DNA from: Pimelobacter simplex
Lineage (GTDB): Bacteria > Actinomycetota > Actinomycetes > Propionibacteriales > Nocardioidaceae
Reading direction: 5' to 3'
DNA: 64,000 bases
NCBI RefSeq assembly: GCF_024662235.1
Contig: NZ_CP096276.1
Location: forward strand, 3,782,001-3,846,000
Below the pieces are notes generated by a model, which saw only the letters and a program-made list of their open reading frames with translations, did not search any database and had not been told where the DNA came from. This document shows, piece by piece, positions 8,423 through 16,926 of this stretch. The number at the start of each line of letters is the position of its first letter. The first letter of the stretch is position 1. The position numbers and the translations under genes were made by a program.

Positions 8423-8443
8423 CTATTGAACATCTGTCAATAG
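8423..8443. promoter_or_regulatory. TetR operator between monooxygenase and regulator
   Basis: CTATTGA (8423-8429) and TCAATAG (8437-8443) form a perfect 7-bp inverted repeat with a 7-bp spacer. It overlaps the regulator's -10 box and lies directly upstream of the monooxygenase's -10 box. It is a likely binding site for the adjacent TetR protein. Confidence 0.65.
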
Positions 8444-8446
8444 GAT
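8441..8446 (+). promoter_or_regulatory. -10 box (TAGGAT), leaderless TetR gene
   Basis: TAGGAT lies 7 nt before GTG 8454 and overlaps the right arm of the operator, predicting autorepression. Confidence 0.55.
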
Positions 8447-8453
8447 GGTCGGC

Positions 8454-9071
8454 GTGACGGCGACCACCCCCTCCTCCGCTCCGCGCACCCGGCTCTCGCC
8501 GGCCGAGCGTCGTACCCAGCTGCTCGACCTGGGGGTCCGCCTGCTCGCGACCCGCTCGCTCGACGAGCTCTCCATCGACCTCCTCGCCGAGGAGGCCGGC
8601 ATCTCGCGCGGCCTGCTGTACCACTACTTCGGCGGCAAGCAGGGCTTCTACGAAGCCGTCGTCCAGCACGCCGCCGACGACCTCTACACCCAGACCGCTC
8701 CCCCGTCCGAGGGCGAGCCGCTCGAGCGCCTCATGGCCTCGCTGACCGGGTACGTCGACTACGTCGTCGCCAACAACACCGGCTACCGCTCCCTGGTCAA
8801 GGCCGCCGCCGGCAGCAACGACACCCTCCGCGCCATCTACGACACGACGTTCGCCGCCCTCGCCGAGCGCTTCTTCACCGCCGACCCCGGCGGTCTCGTC
8901 ATCCCGGACACGCCGGCGGTGCGGCTGGTGCTGCACGCGTGGCAGGCGATGGTCGAGGACCTCGTGCTGACCTGGTGCGACGCGCCGGCGGGGCTCTCGC
9001 GCGACGACCTGCTGCAGGTCATCACCGGGTCCCTCCCGGCGCTCATCGAGACCCTCCCCCCGCCGAAGTAG
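8454..9071 (+). CDS. TetR family transcriptional regulator
   Basis: 205 residues. The helix-turn-helix is in about residues 13-60 (LSPAERRTQLLDLGVRLL...LSIDLLAEEAGISRGLLYHYFGGKQGFYEAVV). The C-terminal region (PGGLVIPDTPAVRLVLHAW) resembles TetR_C_33-like ligand domains. GTG 8454 is preferred over ATG 8445 because the TAGGAT -10 box lies 7 nt upstream. It is divergent from the monooxygenase/SDR operon with a palindromic operator between them. A substrate or product of the monooxygenase pathway is the likely inducer, by inference. Confidence 0.9.
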   Translation: MTATTPSSAPRTRLSPAERRTQLLDLGVRLLATRSLDELSIDLLAEEAGISRGLLYHYFGGKQGFYEAVVQHAADDLYTQTAPPSEGEPLERLMASLTGYVDYVVANNTGYRSLVKAAAGSNDTLRAIYDTTFAALAERFFTADPGGLVIPDTPAVRLVLHAWQAMVEDLVLTWCDAPAGLSRDDLLQVITGSLPALIETLPPPK

Positions 9072-9078
9072 CGCGTTC

Positions 9079-9166
9079 CGGCGGGCGAAGGCGCGAGGTG
9101 CGGCGGGCGAAGGGGCACGGGGCGGCGGGCGAAGGCGCGAGGTACGGCGGGCGAGGTTGCGCATTC
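9079..9166 (+). repeat. Four tandem 22-bp repeats (CGGCGGGCGAAGG...)
   Basis: Units at 9079-9100, 9101-9122, 9123-9144 and 9145-9166 share the core CGGCGGGCGAAGGCGCGAGG, with the fourth unit divergent and a partial fifth after it. The stretch 9072-9339 holds no gene. A single inverted copy lies beyond the following gene at 10333-10354. Confidence 0.75.
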
Positions 9167-9339
9167 CGGCGCTCGAGCGAGCGATCGGCGGCAAGGACGC
9201 CGAGGGACGACCGAAACCGCCGTCCCACCAGCACCAGAACCATCCCGTTCCCGGTGACAAGGCTGGGGAGGACGCCCTCGATCCACAGCCCGACGCGGGC
9301 CCCGCGCCGTCGTGCCGGTTCACGCTGGACGCTCGCCCC

Positions 9340-10311
9340 ATGTCCTCCCTCCCCCTCCCCAGCAGTACGCCGTTCACCTCCGCGATGGCCGCGGCCGGCG
9401 GCCTGTCCCCGCGCAGCCTCCGGCGTCTCCTCTCCCGTGGTCAGGTCCGCCACCTCCTCCACGACGTGTACGTCGGCACAGCGACCCCCGACTCGCTCGA
9501 CCTCAGAGCCCGCGCCGCCGCCCTGGTCCTCCCCGAGCACGCCGTCGTCTGCGACACCAGCGCGGCCTGGCTCCACGGGATCAACCTCGTCTCGCTGGCG
9601 GCGCTCGACGTCCCTCCGCGACTCGATGCCGTGTCGATCGACGGCAGCGCCGTCGTACGACGGCCGGGCATCCGGGGCGGCAAGCGGGCGCTGCGCCTCG
9701 ACGAGATCACCCTGGTCGAGGGCATCCGCGTCACCACCCCGGTCCGTACGGCGTGCGACGTGGCCCGGCTCCGCGGCCGGCTGCGCGCGATCGCGGCGCT
9801 CGACGCCTTCCGGCGCGACTTCGCGATCACCGAGGCTGAGCTGTGGCGCGTCGTACCGCGTCTGGCGGGTCATCGAGGTGTCATCCAGCTGCGCGAGCTC
9901 GTCCCGCTCTCGACCGACCGGGCCGAGTCGCAGCCCGAGTCGTGGGTCCGGCTGATGATCCACGACGAGGGCCTGCCGATGCCGCAACCGCAGGTCTGGA
10001 CGATGCTGCCCGACGGGCGGCGGGTGCGCATGGAGAACGCCTACGCGCATCTCCGCATCGCCGTGGAGTACGACGGCGAGGAGTTCCACACCGCGCCCGA
10101 CGACCGGGAGCACGACGAGCGGCGCCGCGAGGAGCTGCGCCGCGCGGGGTGGCTGGTGATCGTCGTACGGAAGGACGGGCTGGGCGTCCGCGAGCGCGCG
10201 GTCTGGTTGCGCCGCCTGGCCGCGGCGATCAGTGACCGCGAACCCGAGCGAACGGGCAAGCGGGTCTACTCACGCGGCCCGGACGAGCCGAACCGCCACC
10301 GGCGACGCTGA
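9340..10311 (+). CDS. AbiEi-like antitoxin domain / DUF559-type endonuclease-fold protein
   Basis: 323 residues. The N-terminal two thirds (LSPRSLRRLLSRGQVRHLLHDVYV...TPVRTACDVARL) resembles the winged-helix and core region of actinobacterial AbiEi-type proteins. The C-terminus (LRIAVEYDGEEFH...ERRREELRRAGWLVIVV) resembles the DUF559/Vsr-like PD-(D/E)XK nuclease fold, with the Glu-x-Asp-Gly and following His and Arg in place. Such orphan genes are common in Actinobacteria and of unproven function, and no partner toxin is adjacent. ATG 9340 is chosen as the first start that keeps this domain organisation. It is flanked by inverted 22-bp repeat elements. Confidence 0.7.
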   Translation: MSSLPLPSSTPFTSAMAAAGGLSPRSLRRLLSRGQVRHLLHDVYVGTATPDSLDLRARAAALVLPEHAVVCDTSAAWLHGINLVSLAALDVPPRLDAVSIDGSAVVRRPGIRGGKRALRLDEITLVEGIRVTTPVRTACDVARLRGRLRAIAALDAFRRDFAITEAELWRVVPRLAGHRGVIQLRELVPLSTDRAESQPESWVRLMIHDEGLPMPQPQVWTMLPDGRRVRMENAYAHLRIAVEYDGEEFHTAPDDREHDERRREELRRAGWLVIVVRKDGLGVRERAVWLRRLAAAISDREPERTGKRVYSRGPDEPNRHRRR

Positions 10312-10332
10312 ATCGTGCACCCTCAGGCGCCG

Positions 10333-10354
10333 GAACTTGCTCCTTCGCCGGCCG
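10333..10354 (-). repeat. Inverted single copy of the 22-bp repeat
   Basis: Read on the minus strand, this 22-mer begins CGGCCGGCGAAGGAGCAAG and aligns with the units at 9079-9166, with differences at several positions. It lies in the short gap between the AbiEi/DUF559 gene and prs. Confidence 0.6.
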
Positions 10355-10359
10355 GAAGG

Positions 10360-11340
10360 TCAGGCGTGGCCGTCGAACATCGACGTGACCGAGCCGTCCT
10401 CGAACACCTCACGGATGGCCCGGGCGACGAGCGGCGCGATCGACAGCGTGGTGAGCTTGTCGAACTGCTTGTCGGGGGGAACGGGGAGGGTGTTGGTGAT
10501 GACGACCTCGGTGGCCGAGCAGTTCTTGAGCCGGTCGACCGCGGGGTCGGAGAGGATGGCGTGGGTGGCGGCGATGATGACGCCGGCCGCGCCCTCGGCC
10601 ATGAGGGCCTCGGCGGCCTTCACGATGGTGCCGCCGGTGTCGATCATGTCGTCGGTCAGGACGCACATGCGGCCCTTGACGTCGCCGACGACGCGGTTGG
10701 CGACGACCTCGTTGGCGACGTCGGTACGACGGGTCTTGTGGATGAACGCCAGCGGTACGCCGCCGAGGCGGGCGGCCCAGCGCTCGGCGACCTTGATCCG
10801 GCCGGCGTCGGGCGAGACGACCGCGAGCTCCTGGTCGCCGTACTTGGACTTGATGTAGTCGGTGAGGATCGGCAGCGCCATCAGGTGGTCGACCGGGCCG
10901 TTGAAGAAGCCCTGGAGCTGGTCGGCGTGGAGGTCGACGGTGATGATCCGGTCGGCACCCGCGGTCTTGAACAGGTCGGCCATGAGGCGCGCGGAGATGG
11001 GCTCACGGCCGCGGTGCTTCTTGTCCTGGCGCGAGTAGCCCCAGAACGGCATGACCACGGTGATCCGCTTGGCCGAGGCGCGCTTGAGCGCGTCGACCAT
11101 GATCAGGTGCTCCATGATCCACTCGTTGATGGGAGTGGTGTGGCTCTGCAGCACGAAGGCGTCGCAGCCCCGCACCGACTCCTCGTAGCGGATGTAGATC
11201 TCGCCGTTGGCGAACTCACGCGCCTCGGTCGGGACGAGCTGCTGATCGAGGATCTGGGCGACCTCGTCGGCCAGCTCCGGGTGTGCTCGACCCGAGAAGA
11301 TCATCATGTTCTTCTCGGTCGTCCGCTTCAGACCGCTCAC
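10360..11340 (-). CDS. prs: Ribose-phosphate pyrophosphokinase (PRPP synthetase)
   Basis: 326 residues. Makes PRPP from ribose 5-phosphate and ATP for nucleotide, His and Trp synthesis. Visible motifs are the ATP-binding FANGEIYIRYEESVRG and RQDKKHRGREPISA regions, the metal-binding VDLHADQLQGFF and the PRPP loop VLTDDMIDTGGTI. GTG 11340 is chosen because GGGGAG lies 8 nt upstream and gives the normal N-terminus SGLKRTTEKNMMIFSGRAHP. It follows glmU closely on the same strand, the common actinobacterial glmU-prs arrangement. Confidence 0.96.
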   Translation of the reverse strand: MSGLKRTTEKNMMIFSGRAHPELADEVAQILDQQLVPTEAREFANGEIYIRYEESVRGCDAFVLQSHTTPINEWIMEHLIMVDALKRASAKRITVVMPFWGYSRQDKKHRGREPISARLMADLFKTAGADRIITVDLHADQLQGFFNGPVDHLMALPILTDYIKSKYGDQELAVVSPDAGRIKVAERWAARLGGVPLAFIHKTRRTDVANEVVANRVVGDVKGRMCVLTDDMIDTGGTIVKAAEALMAEGAAGVIIAATHAILSDPAVDRLKNCSATEVVITNTLPVPPDKQFDKLTTLSIAPLVARAIREVFEDGSVTSMFDGHA

Positions 11341-11374
11341 GCCTGTGACTCCCCTGGATCGCCGGAGCTGATGG

Positions 11375-12880
11375 CTACGATTCTGCCCGCTCGCCCCGGT
11401 CGTCCCCAAGTCCGGGGGCGTTTTCGGACTGTTCACCCGTGGCATCCGCCACAGCGGAGCCGGATGCGGCCGCGGCGGCCTCGGCCTGGGCGGTACCCGC
11501 GCGGCGCGAGAGCACCCATCCCTCGAGGTTGCGCTGGGGCGAGGTGCTGACCGCGAGGGCGCCCGCCGGCACGTCCCGCCGTACGACGGTCCCGCCGCCG
11601 GTCGAGGCCCCGTCGCCGATCACCACGGGCGCCACGAAGGTGTTGTTGGAGCCGGTCTTGGCCTGGCGGCCGACGACCGTGCGGTGCTTGTTGACGCCGT
11701 CGTAGTTGGCGAAGATCGTGCCGGCGCCGATGTTGGAGCCGGCGCCGATCTCGGCGTCGCCGACGTAGGACAGGTGCGGGACCTTGGCCCCGTCGCCGAT
11801 GGTCGCGTTCTTGGTCTCGACGAAGGTGCCGATCTTGCCGTCGGCACCGAGCAGCGTCCCGGGCCGCAGGTAGGCGAACGGACCGACCGAGGCGCCGGCG
11901 CCGATGACGGCCAGCTGCCCGTGCGCCCGTACGACGCGCGCCCCGGCGCCGATCTCGCAGTCCTCGAGCGTGGTGTCGGGCCCGATCACGGCGTCCTCGG
12001 CGACGACGGTCGCGCCGAGCAGCTGCACGCCGGGCAGGATCGTGACGTCGGGGGCGAGCACGACGTCGGCGTCGATCCAGGTGGTGGCCGGGTCCATCAC
12101 GGTGACCCCGTCGCGCATCCAGCGGGTGACGATGCGGCGGTTGAGCTCGCGGCCGAGGTCGGCGAGCTGGGCGCGGTCGTTGGCGCCCTCGGTCTGGAGG
12201 GCGTCGTCGACGGCGTGGGCGGCGACGGTGAGCCCGGCCTCGCGGGCCAGGCCGATGGCGTCGGTGAGGTAGTACTCGCCCTTGGCGTTGTCGTTGCCGA
12301 TGCGCCCGATGGTGTCGAGCAGGAAGCCGGCCTCGAAGGCGAGGATGCCGGAGTTGATCTCGGTGATGGCGCGCTCGGCCTCGGAGGCGTCCTTCTCCTC
12401 GACGATCGCCTGGACGACGCCCGCGGCGTCGCGCACGATCCGGCCGTAGCCGAACGGGTCGTCGACGATGCCGCTGAGGATGCTGACCGCGGCGCCCGCG
12501 GCCCGGTGGGAGGCGGTGAAGTCGACCAGCGTGGCGCCCTCGAGGAGCGGGGTGTCGCCGTAGGCGACGAGGACGGTGCCCTCGCGGGGGGCCTCGGCGA
12601 GCGCCTCCAACGCGATCCGTACGGCGTGCCCGGTGCCGAGCTGCTCGTCCTGGACGGCGAGCACGGCCTCGGGCCGCGCCTGGCTGACGTGCGGCGCGAC
12701 GAGCTCGCGCTGGTGACCCACGACGGTGACGACGCGCGCCGGCTCGAGCGCCCCGACGGCGACGAGCACGTGCTCGATCATGCTGCGCCCGCCGATGCGG
12801 TGGAGCACCTTGGGCGTCTTGGACTTCATCCGGGTGCCCCCGCCGGCGGCGAGGACGATGACGGTCAGCTGGTCGGTCAC
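11375..12880 (-). CDS. glmU: Bifunctional UDP-N-acetylglucosamine pyrophosphorylase / glucosamine-1-phosphate N-acetyltransferase
   Basis: 501 residues. The N-terminal nucleotidyltransferase domain (residues 1-230) has LAAGGGTRMKSKTPKVLH and GTGHAV. The C-terminal domain is a left-handed beta-helix of hexapeptide repeats (RPGTLLGADGKIGTFVETKN, PHLSYVGDAEIG, NIGAGTIFANYDGVNKH). It makes UDP-GlcNAc for peptidoglycan and, here, also for mycothiol (mshA is in this window). The last 45 residues are an Ala/Glu-rich tail common in actinobacterial GlmU. GTG 12880 lies 6 nt after a TAAGGT -10 box, so the mRNA is probably leaderless. Confidence 0.96.
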   Translation of the reverse strand: MTDQLTVIVLAAGGGTRMKSKTPKVLHRIGGRSMIEHVLVAVGALEPARVVTVVGHQRELVAPHVSQARPEAVLAVQDEQLGTGHAVRIALEALAEAPREGTVLVAYGDTPLLEGATLVDFTASHRAAGAAVSILSGIVDDPFGYGRIVRDAAGVVQAIVEEKDASEAERAITEINSGILAFEAGFLLDTIGRIGNDNAKGEYYLTDAIGLAREAGLTVAAHAVDDALQTEGANDRAQLADLGRELNRRIVTRWMRDGVTVMDPATTWIDADVVLAPDVTILPGVQLLGATVVAEDAVIGPDTTLEDCEIGAGARVVRAHGQLAVIGAGASVGPFAYLRPGTLLGADGKIGTFVETKNATIGDGAKVPHLSYVGDAEIGAGSNIGAGTIFANYDGVNKHRTVVGRQAKTGSNNTFVAPVVIGDGASTGGGTVVRRDVPAGALAVSTSPQRNLEGWVLSRRAGTAQAEAAAAASGSAVADATGEQSENAPGLGDDRGERAES

Positions 12881-12902
12881 CCGGCCACCTTAGTGCGGCC
12901 GG
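12881..12902. terminator. Short GC hairpin after the response-regulator stop
   Basis: CCGGCC (12881-12886) and GGCCGG (12897-12902) form a 6-bp stem with a 10-nt loop. It lies directly after the stop codon of the ABC/two-component operon and before glmU. There is no T-run, and it overlaps the glmU promoter, so a terminator role is tentative. Confidence 0.35.
12887..12892 (-). promoter_or_regulatory. -10 box (TAAGGT), leaderless glmU
   Basis: TAAGGT on the minus strand lies 6 nt before GTG 12880. It sits within the loop of the CCGGCC/GGCCGG dyad at 12881-12902. Confidence 0.55.
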
Positions 12903-12903
12903 T

Positions 12904-13566
12904 TCAGCGCCCGTCGAGCCAGGCGAGCACGGCGAGCACCCGCCGGTTGTCGTCCCCGGCCTGGGGCAGGTCGAGCTTGGTGAAGATGTTGTTGATGTGC
13001 TTGCCGACGGCCTTCTCGGTGACCACGAGCCGGGCCGCCACGGCGGCGTTGGAGCGGCCCTCGGCCATCAGGGTGAGCACCTCGCGCTCGCGGTCGGTGA
13101 GCCGGTCCAGGGGCCGGGCGCGGGCCGAGACGAGGGTCGCGACGACCTCCGGGTCGAGGACGGTGCCGCCCGAGGCGACCTGGCGGACAGCGGCGAGGAA
13201 GGCGTCGACGTCCGCGACGCGGTCCTTGAGGAGGTAGCCGACGGCGCCCTCGCCGCCGGCGAGCAGGTCGCGGGCGTAGAGCGGCTCGACCCACTGGCTG
13301 AGCACGAGCACCGGGAACGCCGGGCGCGCCGCGCGCAGCGTGGTCGCGGCGAGCAGGCCCTCGGTGGTGTGGGTCGGCGGCAGGCGTACGTCGAGCACGG
13401 CGATGTCGATGTCCTCGCGGGCGAGCGCCCGGGTGAGGGAGGGTGCGTTGTCGACGGCCTCGACGACCTCGATGCCGCCGGACTCCAGGATCCGGGTCAG
13501 CCCGACCCGGAGCAGCGCCTGGTCCTCGGCGAGCACGGCCCGCAGGGGGATCACTCCGTCCGGCAC
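12904..13566 (-). CDS. NarL/LuxR-family response regulator
   Basis: 220 residues. The receiver domain (residues 6-120) has the acidic pair AEDQALL, the phosphoacceptor in DIAVLDVRLPP and the K in YLLKDRV. The C-terminal LuxR helix-turn-helix is LTDREREVLTLMAEGRSNAAVAARLVVTEKAVGKHI. It overlaps the histidine kinase gene by 16 bp and is the last gene of a four-gene operon, so it probably regulates the ABC exporter. The inverted repeat at 16927-16950 upstream of the operon is a candidate target. Confidence 0.93.
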   Translation of the reverse strand: MPDGVIPLRAVLAEDQALLRVGLTRILESGGIEVVEAVDNAPSLTRALAREDIDIAVLDVRLPPTHTTEGLLAATTLRAARPAFPVLVLSQWVEPLYARDLLAGGEGAVGYLLKDRVADVDAFLAAVRQVASGGTVLDPEVVATLVSARARPLDRLTDREREVLTLMAEGRSNAAVAARLVVTEKAVGKHINNIFTKLDLPQAGDDNRRVLAVLAWLDGR

Positions 13567-14762
13567 GGCACCTCCATCCGGACCGTGGTCGGCCCGCCCT
13601 CGGGACTGTCGACGCTGAGTCTGCCGTCGAAGGCGTCGAGCCGGCGCGCCACCCCGCTCAGCCCGGAGCCCGCCGGGTCGGCGCCGCCGCGGCCGTCGTC
13701 CCCGACGACGAGGCGGAGGGTGTCGCCGTCATAGGTGCCGCGCACCCAGGACCGGCCGGCCGCGGCGTGCTTGACGGTGTTGGCGAGGCACTCGGCGACG
13801 GCGAAGTAGGCGGCGGACTCGACCGGCGCCGGCAGCCGCGGTACGTCGACCGCGACCGCCACCGGCACCGGCAGCGCCACGGCCAGCGCCTCGATCGCGC
13901 CGGCCAGGCCGCGGTCGGCGAGGACCGGCGGGTGGATGCCGCGCACGACCGAGCGCAGGTCGTCGAGGGCGTCGATCGTGGTCTCCCGGGCCTCGCGCAG
14001 CAGCGCGGCGGCGGCCTCGGGGTCGGTGCGCAGGAGCTTCTCGGCGAGGCCGACGTTCATGCCGACCGAGGCGATCCGGGCCTGGGCGCCGTCGTGCAGG
14101 TCGCGCTCGATGCGGCGTACTTCGGCGGCGTTGTGGTCGAGGGTCTCGGCGCGGGACTCCTCGACGCGCTCGACGCGCTCCGCGAGCTCGGCGACCCGGT
14201 CGTGACCGAGGATCGCCCGCTCGGCACGCGCCCGGGCCGTCACGAGCGGCTCGGTGACGAACCACCAGGCCAGCAGCATCGGGCCGCTGAGCAGGAGCAG
14301 CAGGAGCCACACCCACTCCCCCGCGGTGAACGCGAGGATCAGCCAGGTGATCGGCGTGGTCAGCAGCGCCACCGGCACCAGCGACATCACGAAGCCGCCG
14401 GTCGCCGAGAAGCAGAGGAACCCGAAGTCGCGCCAGCGGGCCGGGTCGCGCAGCCAGCGCACCGGCCACGCCAGGGCGAAGCCACCCGTGGGTGCGTAGC
14501 GGGCCGGGATCGTCTCGCCGAGCACCCGGCCGCTGACCTGGCGGTGCGCGGCGGTCAGGGCCCCGGTCATCGGGACCACGGCCAGCGCCAGCACGAAGCC
14601 GGCGCCGGCCAGGCCGAGCGGGAGGCAGAGCAGGGTGAGGATCGCCAGCGCGAGCGACGGGAGGAACGAGACGGCGTACCCGGCGGAGAGCAGGGTGAGC
14701 CGCAGTCGCTCCACCAGTCCGTCGACCGTGACCGTGGCGTCCATCGCGGGCCAGTCTGTCAT
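13551..14762 (-). CDS. Sensor histidine kinase (HisKA_3 type)
   Basis: 403 residues. About four to six membrane helices lie in residues 20-185, with a sensor/HPK7-like arrangement and no large extracellular loop. The dimerisation box VRRIERDLHDGAQARI (near residue 222) carries the phosphoacceptor His followed by Asp. The HATPase domain has AECLANTVKHA (N box) and GDDGRGGA (G box). ATGA overlap with the permease gene upstream and a 16-bp overlap with the response regulator downstream show translational coupling. A membrane-stress or antibiotic-sensing role is plausible but not shown. Confidence 0.92.
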   Translation of the reverse strand: MTDWPAMDATVTVDGLVERLRLTLLSAGYAVSFLPSLALAILTLLCLPLGLAGAGFVLALAVVPMTGALTAAHRQVSGRVLGETIPARYAPTGGFALAWPVRWLRDPARWRDFGFLCFSATGGFVMSLVPVALLTTPITWLILAFTAGEWVWLLLLLLSGPMLLAWWFVTEPLVTARARAERAILGHDRVAELAERVERVEESRAETLDHNAAEVRRIERDLHDGAQARIASVGMNVGLAEKLLRTDPEAAAALLREARETTIDALDDLRSVVRGIHPPVLADRGLAGAIEALAVALPVPVAVAVDVPRLPAPVESAAYFAVAECLANTVKHAAAGRSWVRGTYDGDTLRLVVGDDGRGGADPAGSGLSGVARRLDAFDGRLSVDSPEGGPTTVRMEVPCRTE

Positions 14763-16090
14763 CGGACCGCGCTCCGCACCGCTCCCCGCGCCGAGCCCAG
14801 CGTCACCGCCGCGACCGCGACGACGACCACCGGGACCAACCACAGACCGCCGTCCGGGACGACGCCCTCGTGCCGGGCGACCGCGAACGGGACCACCGTG
14901 GTCAGCGCCGCGAGGAGGCCCAGCCCGACGCCGATCACGGCGACCACGGCCGCCTCGGCGACGACGGAACCGCGCACCTGGCGGGGCGTCGCGCCGAGGA
15001 GGCGCAGCCGCTCGAGCTCGGTCCGCCGGTGCGCCACGGTGGCGACGAACGCGTTGACGACCATGATCGCGGCGAACAGCGCGATCATCGCGACGACCAC
15101 GTTGTTGAGCAGGTTGATCGTGTCGCTGTCGGGTGTCCCCGCGGGGAGGCTGCGGGTGTCGATGTTCACCAGCAGCAGCGTCCCGGCGGCGGCCGCGGTC
15201 AGCACGATCACCGGCGCGAGGACACCGGAGAGCAGGTGTGCCCGCCGCACCGTGTTGTACGACGCCAGGTGCGCGCTCGCGCTCGACGACGCTCCGGCGA
15301 CCAGCCGCAGCGGCGCGGCGCACCAGCGCAGCAGCACCGGCGCGAGGACCGCGAGGCCCACACCGACCAGGATCGAGCTCGACCCGCTCGTCGACATCGC
15401 CGCGTAGGGGTCGTTGTCGTGGGCCGTGACGGTGATCGTGATGACGGCCATGGCCAGGCCGTAGCCGATGAGCAGCACCGCGATCGCAACGCGCCACCAG
15501 CGCATCCGGCCCTGCTCGGCGACGCTGTCGCGGACCAGGACGCCGGCCGGGCCGCGGGTCGCCCGCCGGGCGGCCACCGCGGCAGCGGCGCCGGCGGCGA
15601 GGAGGACGAGCAGGGCGGCGGCGCCGACGGAGGCCGGACCCGCGTCGTACCGGGTGGCGTCGGAGACGAGCCCACCCGACTGGAGCAGGTCGAAGAGCAG
15701 GCGTCCGGTGCCCGCGGCGACGAGGGCACCGAGGACCGCACCGAGCAGCGCGACGCCGGCCGCCTCGCGGGCGATCAGCCGGCGGGCCTGGCGCGGGGTC
15801 GCGCCGATGGTGCGCAGCAGGCCGATCTCGGCGGCGCGCTGGGTGGTGGTGATGCCGACGGTCGAGGCGACGGAGAAGAGCACGATCAGCGCGCCCCAGC
15901 CGCCGACGACGGCACCCATCACGACCAGGTTGCCGGTGTCGGCCGCGGCCGCGGAGAACGAGGTCTCGACCAGGGTCGCGAAGGACCCGATCAGGGCGGT
16001 GCCGAGCAGCACCGCGAGGAAGGTCGCCGTCGCGGCGAGCGGACGGTGGCGCAGGCTGCGCCAGGCGAGGGTCGTGGTCCCGGCGCTCAT
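14759..16090 (-). CDS. ABC transporter permease (FtsX domain, MacB-like)
   Basis: 443 residues. The N-terminus MSAGTTTLAWRSLRHRPLAA is followed by a membrane helix. Two FtsX-type units follow, each with a signature ITTTQRAAEIGLLRTIGATPRQARRL or VAHRRTELERLRLLGATPRQVRG. There are about eight predicted helices. It forms the membrane part of an exporter with the ATPase encoded immediately upstream (ATGA overlap). Such permeases move lipids, peptides or antibiotics, or act as mechanotransmitters. The linked two-component genes suggest drug- or envelope-stress response. Confidence 0.92.
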   Translation of the reverse strand: MSAGTTTLAWRSLRHRPLAATATFLAVLLGTALIGSFATLVETSFSAAAADTGNLVVMGAVVGGWGALIVLFSVASTVGITTTQRAAEIGLLRTIGATPRQARRLIAREAAGVALLGAVLGALVAAGTGRLLFDLLQSGGLVSDATRYDAGPASVGAAALLVLLAAGAAAAVAARRATRGPAGVLVRDSVAEQGRMRWWRVAIAVLLIGYGLAMAVITITVTAHDNDPYAAMSTSGSSSILVGVGLAVLAPVLLRWCAAPLRLVAGASSSASAHLASYNTVRRAHLLSGVLAPVIVLTAAAAGTLLLVNIDTRSLPAGTPDSDTINLLNNVVVAMIALFAAIMVVNAFVATVAHRRTELERLRLLGATPRQVRGSVVAEAAVVAVIGVGLGLLAALTTVVPFAVARHEGVVPDGGLWLVPVVVVAVAAVTLGSARGAVRSAVR

Positions 16091-16833
16091 CGGGCCACCA
16101 CCAGCTCGTCGAGGTGCGCCATCTGGCCGGCGACCGCGTCGGCGGTGGGCTCGGCCATCCGGCCCGCGACCCGGCCGTCGACGAGGAAGACCACCTCGTC
16201 GGCGTACGACGCGGCGACGGGGTCGTGGGTCACCATCACCACCGTCTGGCCGAGGTCGGTGACGCTGGCGCGCAGCATCCCGAGCACCTGCCGGGCGGTC
16301 GCCGAGTCGAGCGCCCCGGTCGGCTCGTCCGCGAGGACGACGTCCGGGTCGGTGACGAGCGCCCGGGCCAGCGCCACGCGCTGCTGCTGGCCGCCGGAGA
16401 GGCTGCCGGGCAGGTGGTGGGCGCGGTCGGCGAGACCGACCCGGTCCAGCAGTCCGCGTACCCGCGCCCGGTCGGGGCGCTTGCCGGCGAGCCGGCGCGG
16501 GAGGCCGACGTTCTGCTCGGCGGAGAGGTACGGCAGCAGGTGGAAGCTCTGGAAGACGAAGCCGATGCGCTCGCGGCGCAGCGTCGTGCGGCGCTCCTCG
16601 TCCCAGTCGGTGAGGTCCTCGCCGCCGATGAGCACCCGGCCGCTCGTGGGGCGGTCGAGACCGGCGGCGCAGGTGAGGAAGGTGGACTTGCCGGAGCCCG
16701 AGGGCCCCATCACGGCGGTGAACGTGCCGCGCCGGAACGCGAGGTCGATGCCGGCGAGGGCGACGACGCCGGCGGCGCCTTCGCCGTAGGTACGGGTGAG
16801 GCCCTGGACCTCGAGGGCGACGGGTGCGGACAT
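16087..16833 (-). CDS. ABC transporter ATP-binding protein (MacB/LolD-like)
   Basis: 248 residues. It has Walker A GPSGSGKST (near residue 44), a Q-loop, the signature LSGGQQQRVALARAL, Walker B VVLADEPTGALDS and the H-loop VTHDP. The EPTGALD form is typical of MacB/LolD-type exporters. First gene of the operon ATPase-permease-kinase-regulator. The leader carries a good ribosome site (CCAGGAGCAGCCC before ATG). Divergent from the small membrane-protein gene at 16973. Confidence 0.96.
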   Translation of the reverse strand: MSAPVALEVQGLTRTYGEGAAGVVALAGIDLAFRRGTFTAVMGPSGSGKSTFLTCAAGLDRPTSGRVLIGGEDLTDWDEERRTTLRRERIGFVFQSFHLLPYLSAEQNVGLPRRLAGKRPDRARVRGLLDRVGLADRAHHLPGSLSGGQQQRVALARALVTDPDVVLADEPTGALDSATARQVLGMLRASVTDLGQTVVMVTHDPVAASYADEVVFLVDGRVAGRMAEPTADAVAGQMAHLDELVVAR

Positions 16834-16926
16834 GGGCTGCTCCTGGGGGGATCGGTGGGACCGGAACTGGTGTCTCCGACGCTAGGAAGATCCGGAGCCG
16901 CGCTCGATGGGCCTGCTCCGCCTCCT

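Noticed and set aside
8431..8433. ATG as start of the monooxygenase
   Set aside because: It lies in the spacer of the operator and upstream of the -10 box that fits ATG 8403; the extra residues (FNSANSVPP) are not FAD-fold sequence.
9079..9166. CRISPR array
   Set aside because: Units are directly abutting 22-mers without unique spacers, and no cas genes are present.
12881..12902. Strong rho-independent terminator
   Set aside because: Stem is only 6 bp, loop is long, no T-run, and it overlaps the glmU promoter; kept only as a low-confidence feature.
13443..15407. Very long open frames antisense to the histidine kinase and permease genes
   Set aside because: Composition is Arg/Ala/Pro/Gly-rich with no recognisable motif, typical of the antisense frame of GC-rich coding DNA. 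The opposite strand encodes clear kinase and FtsX domains.
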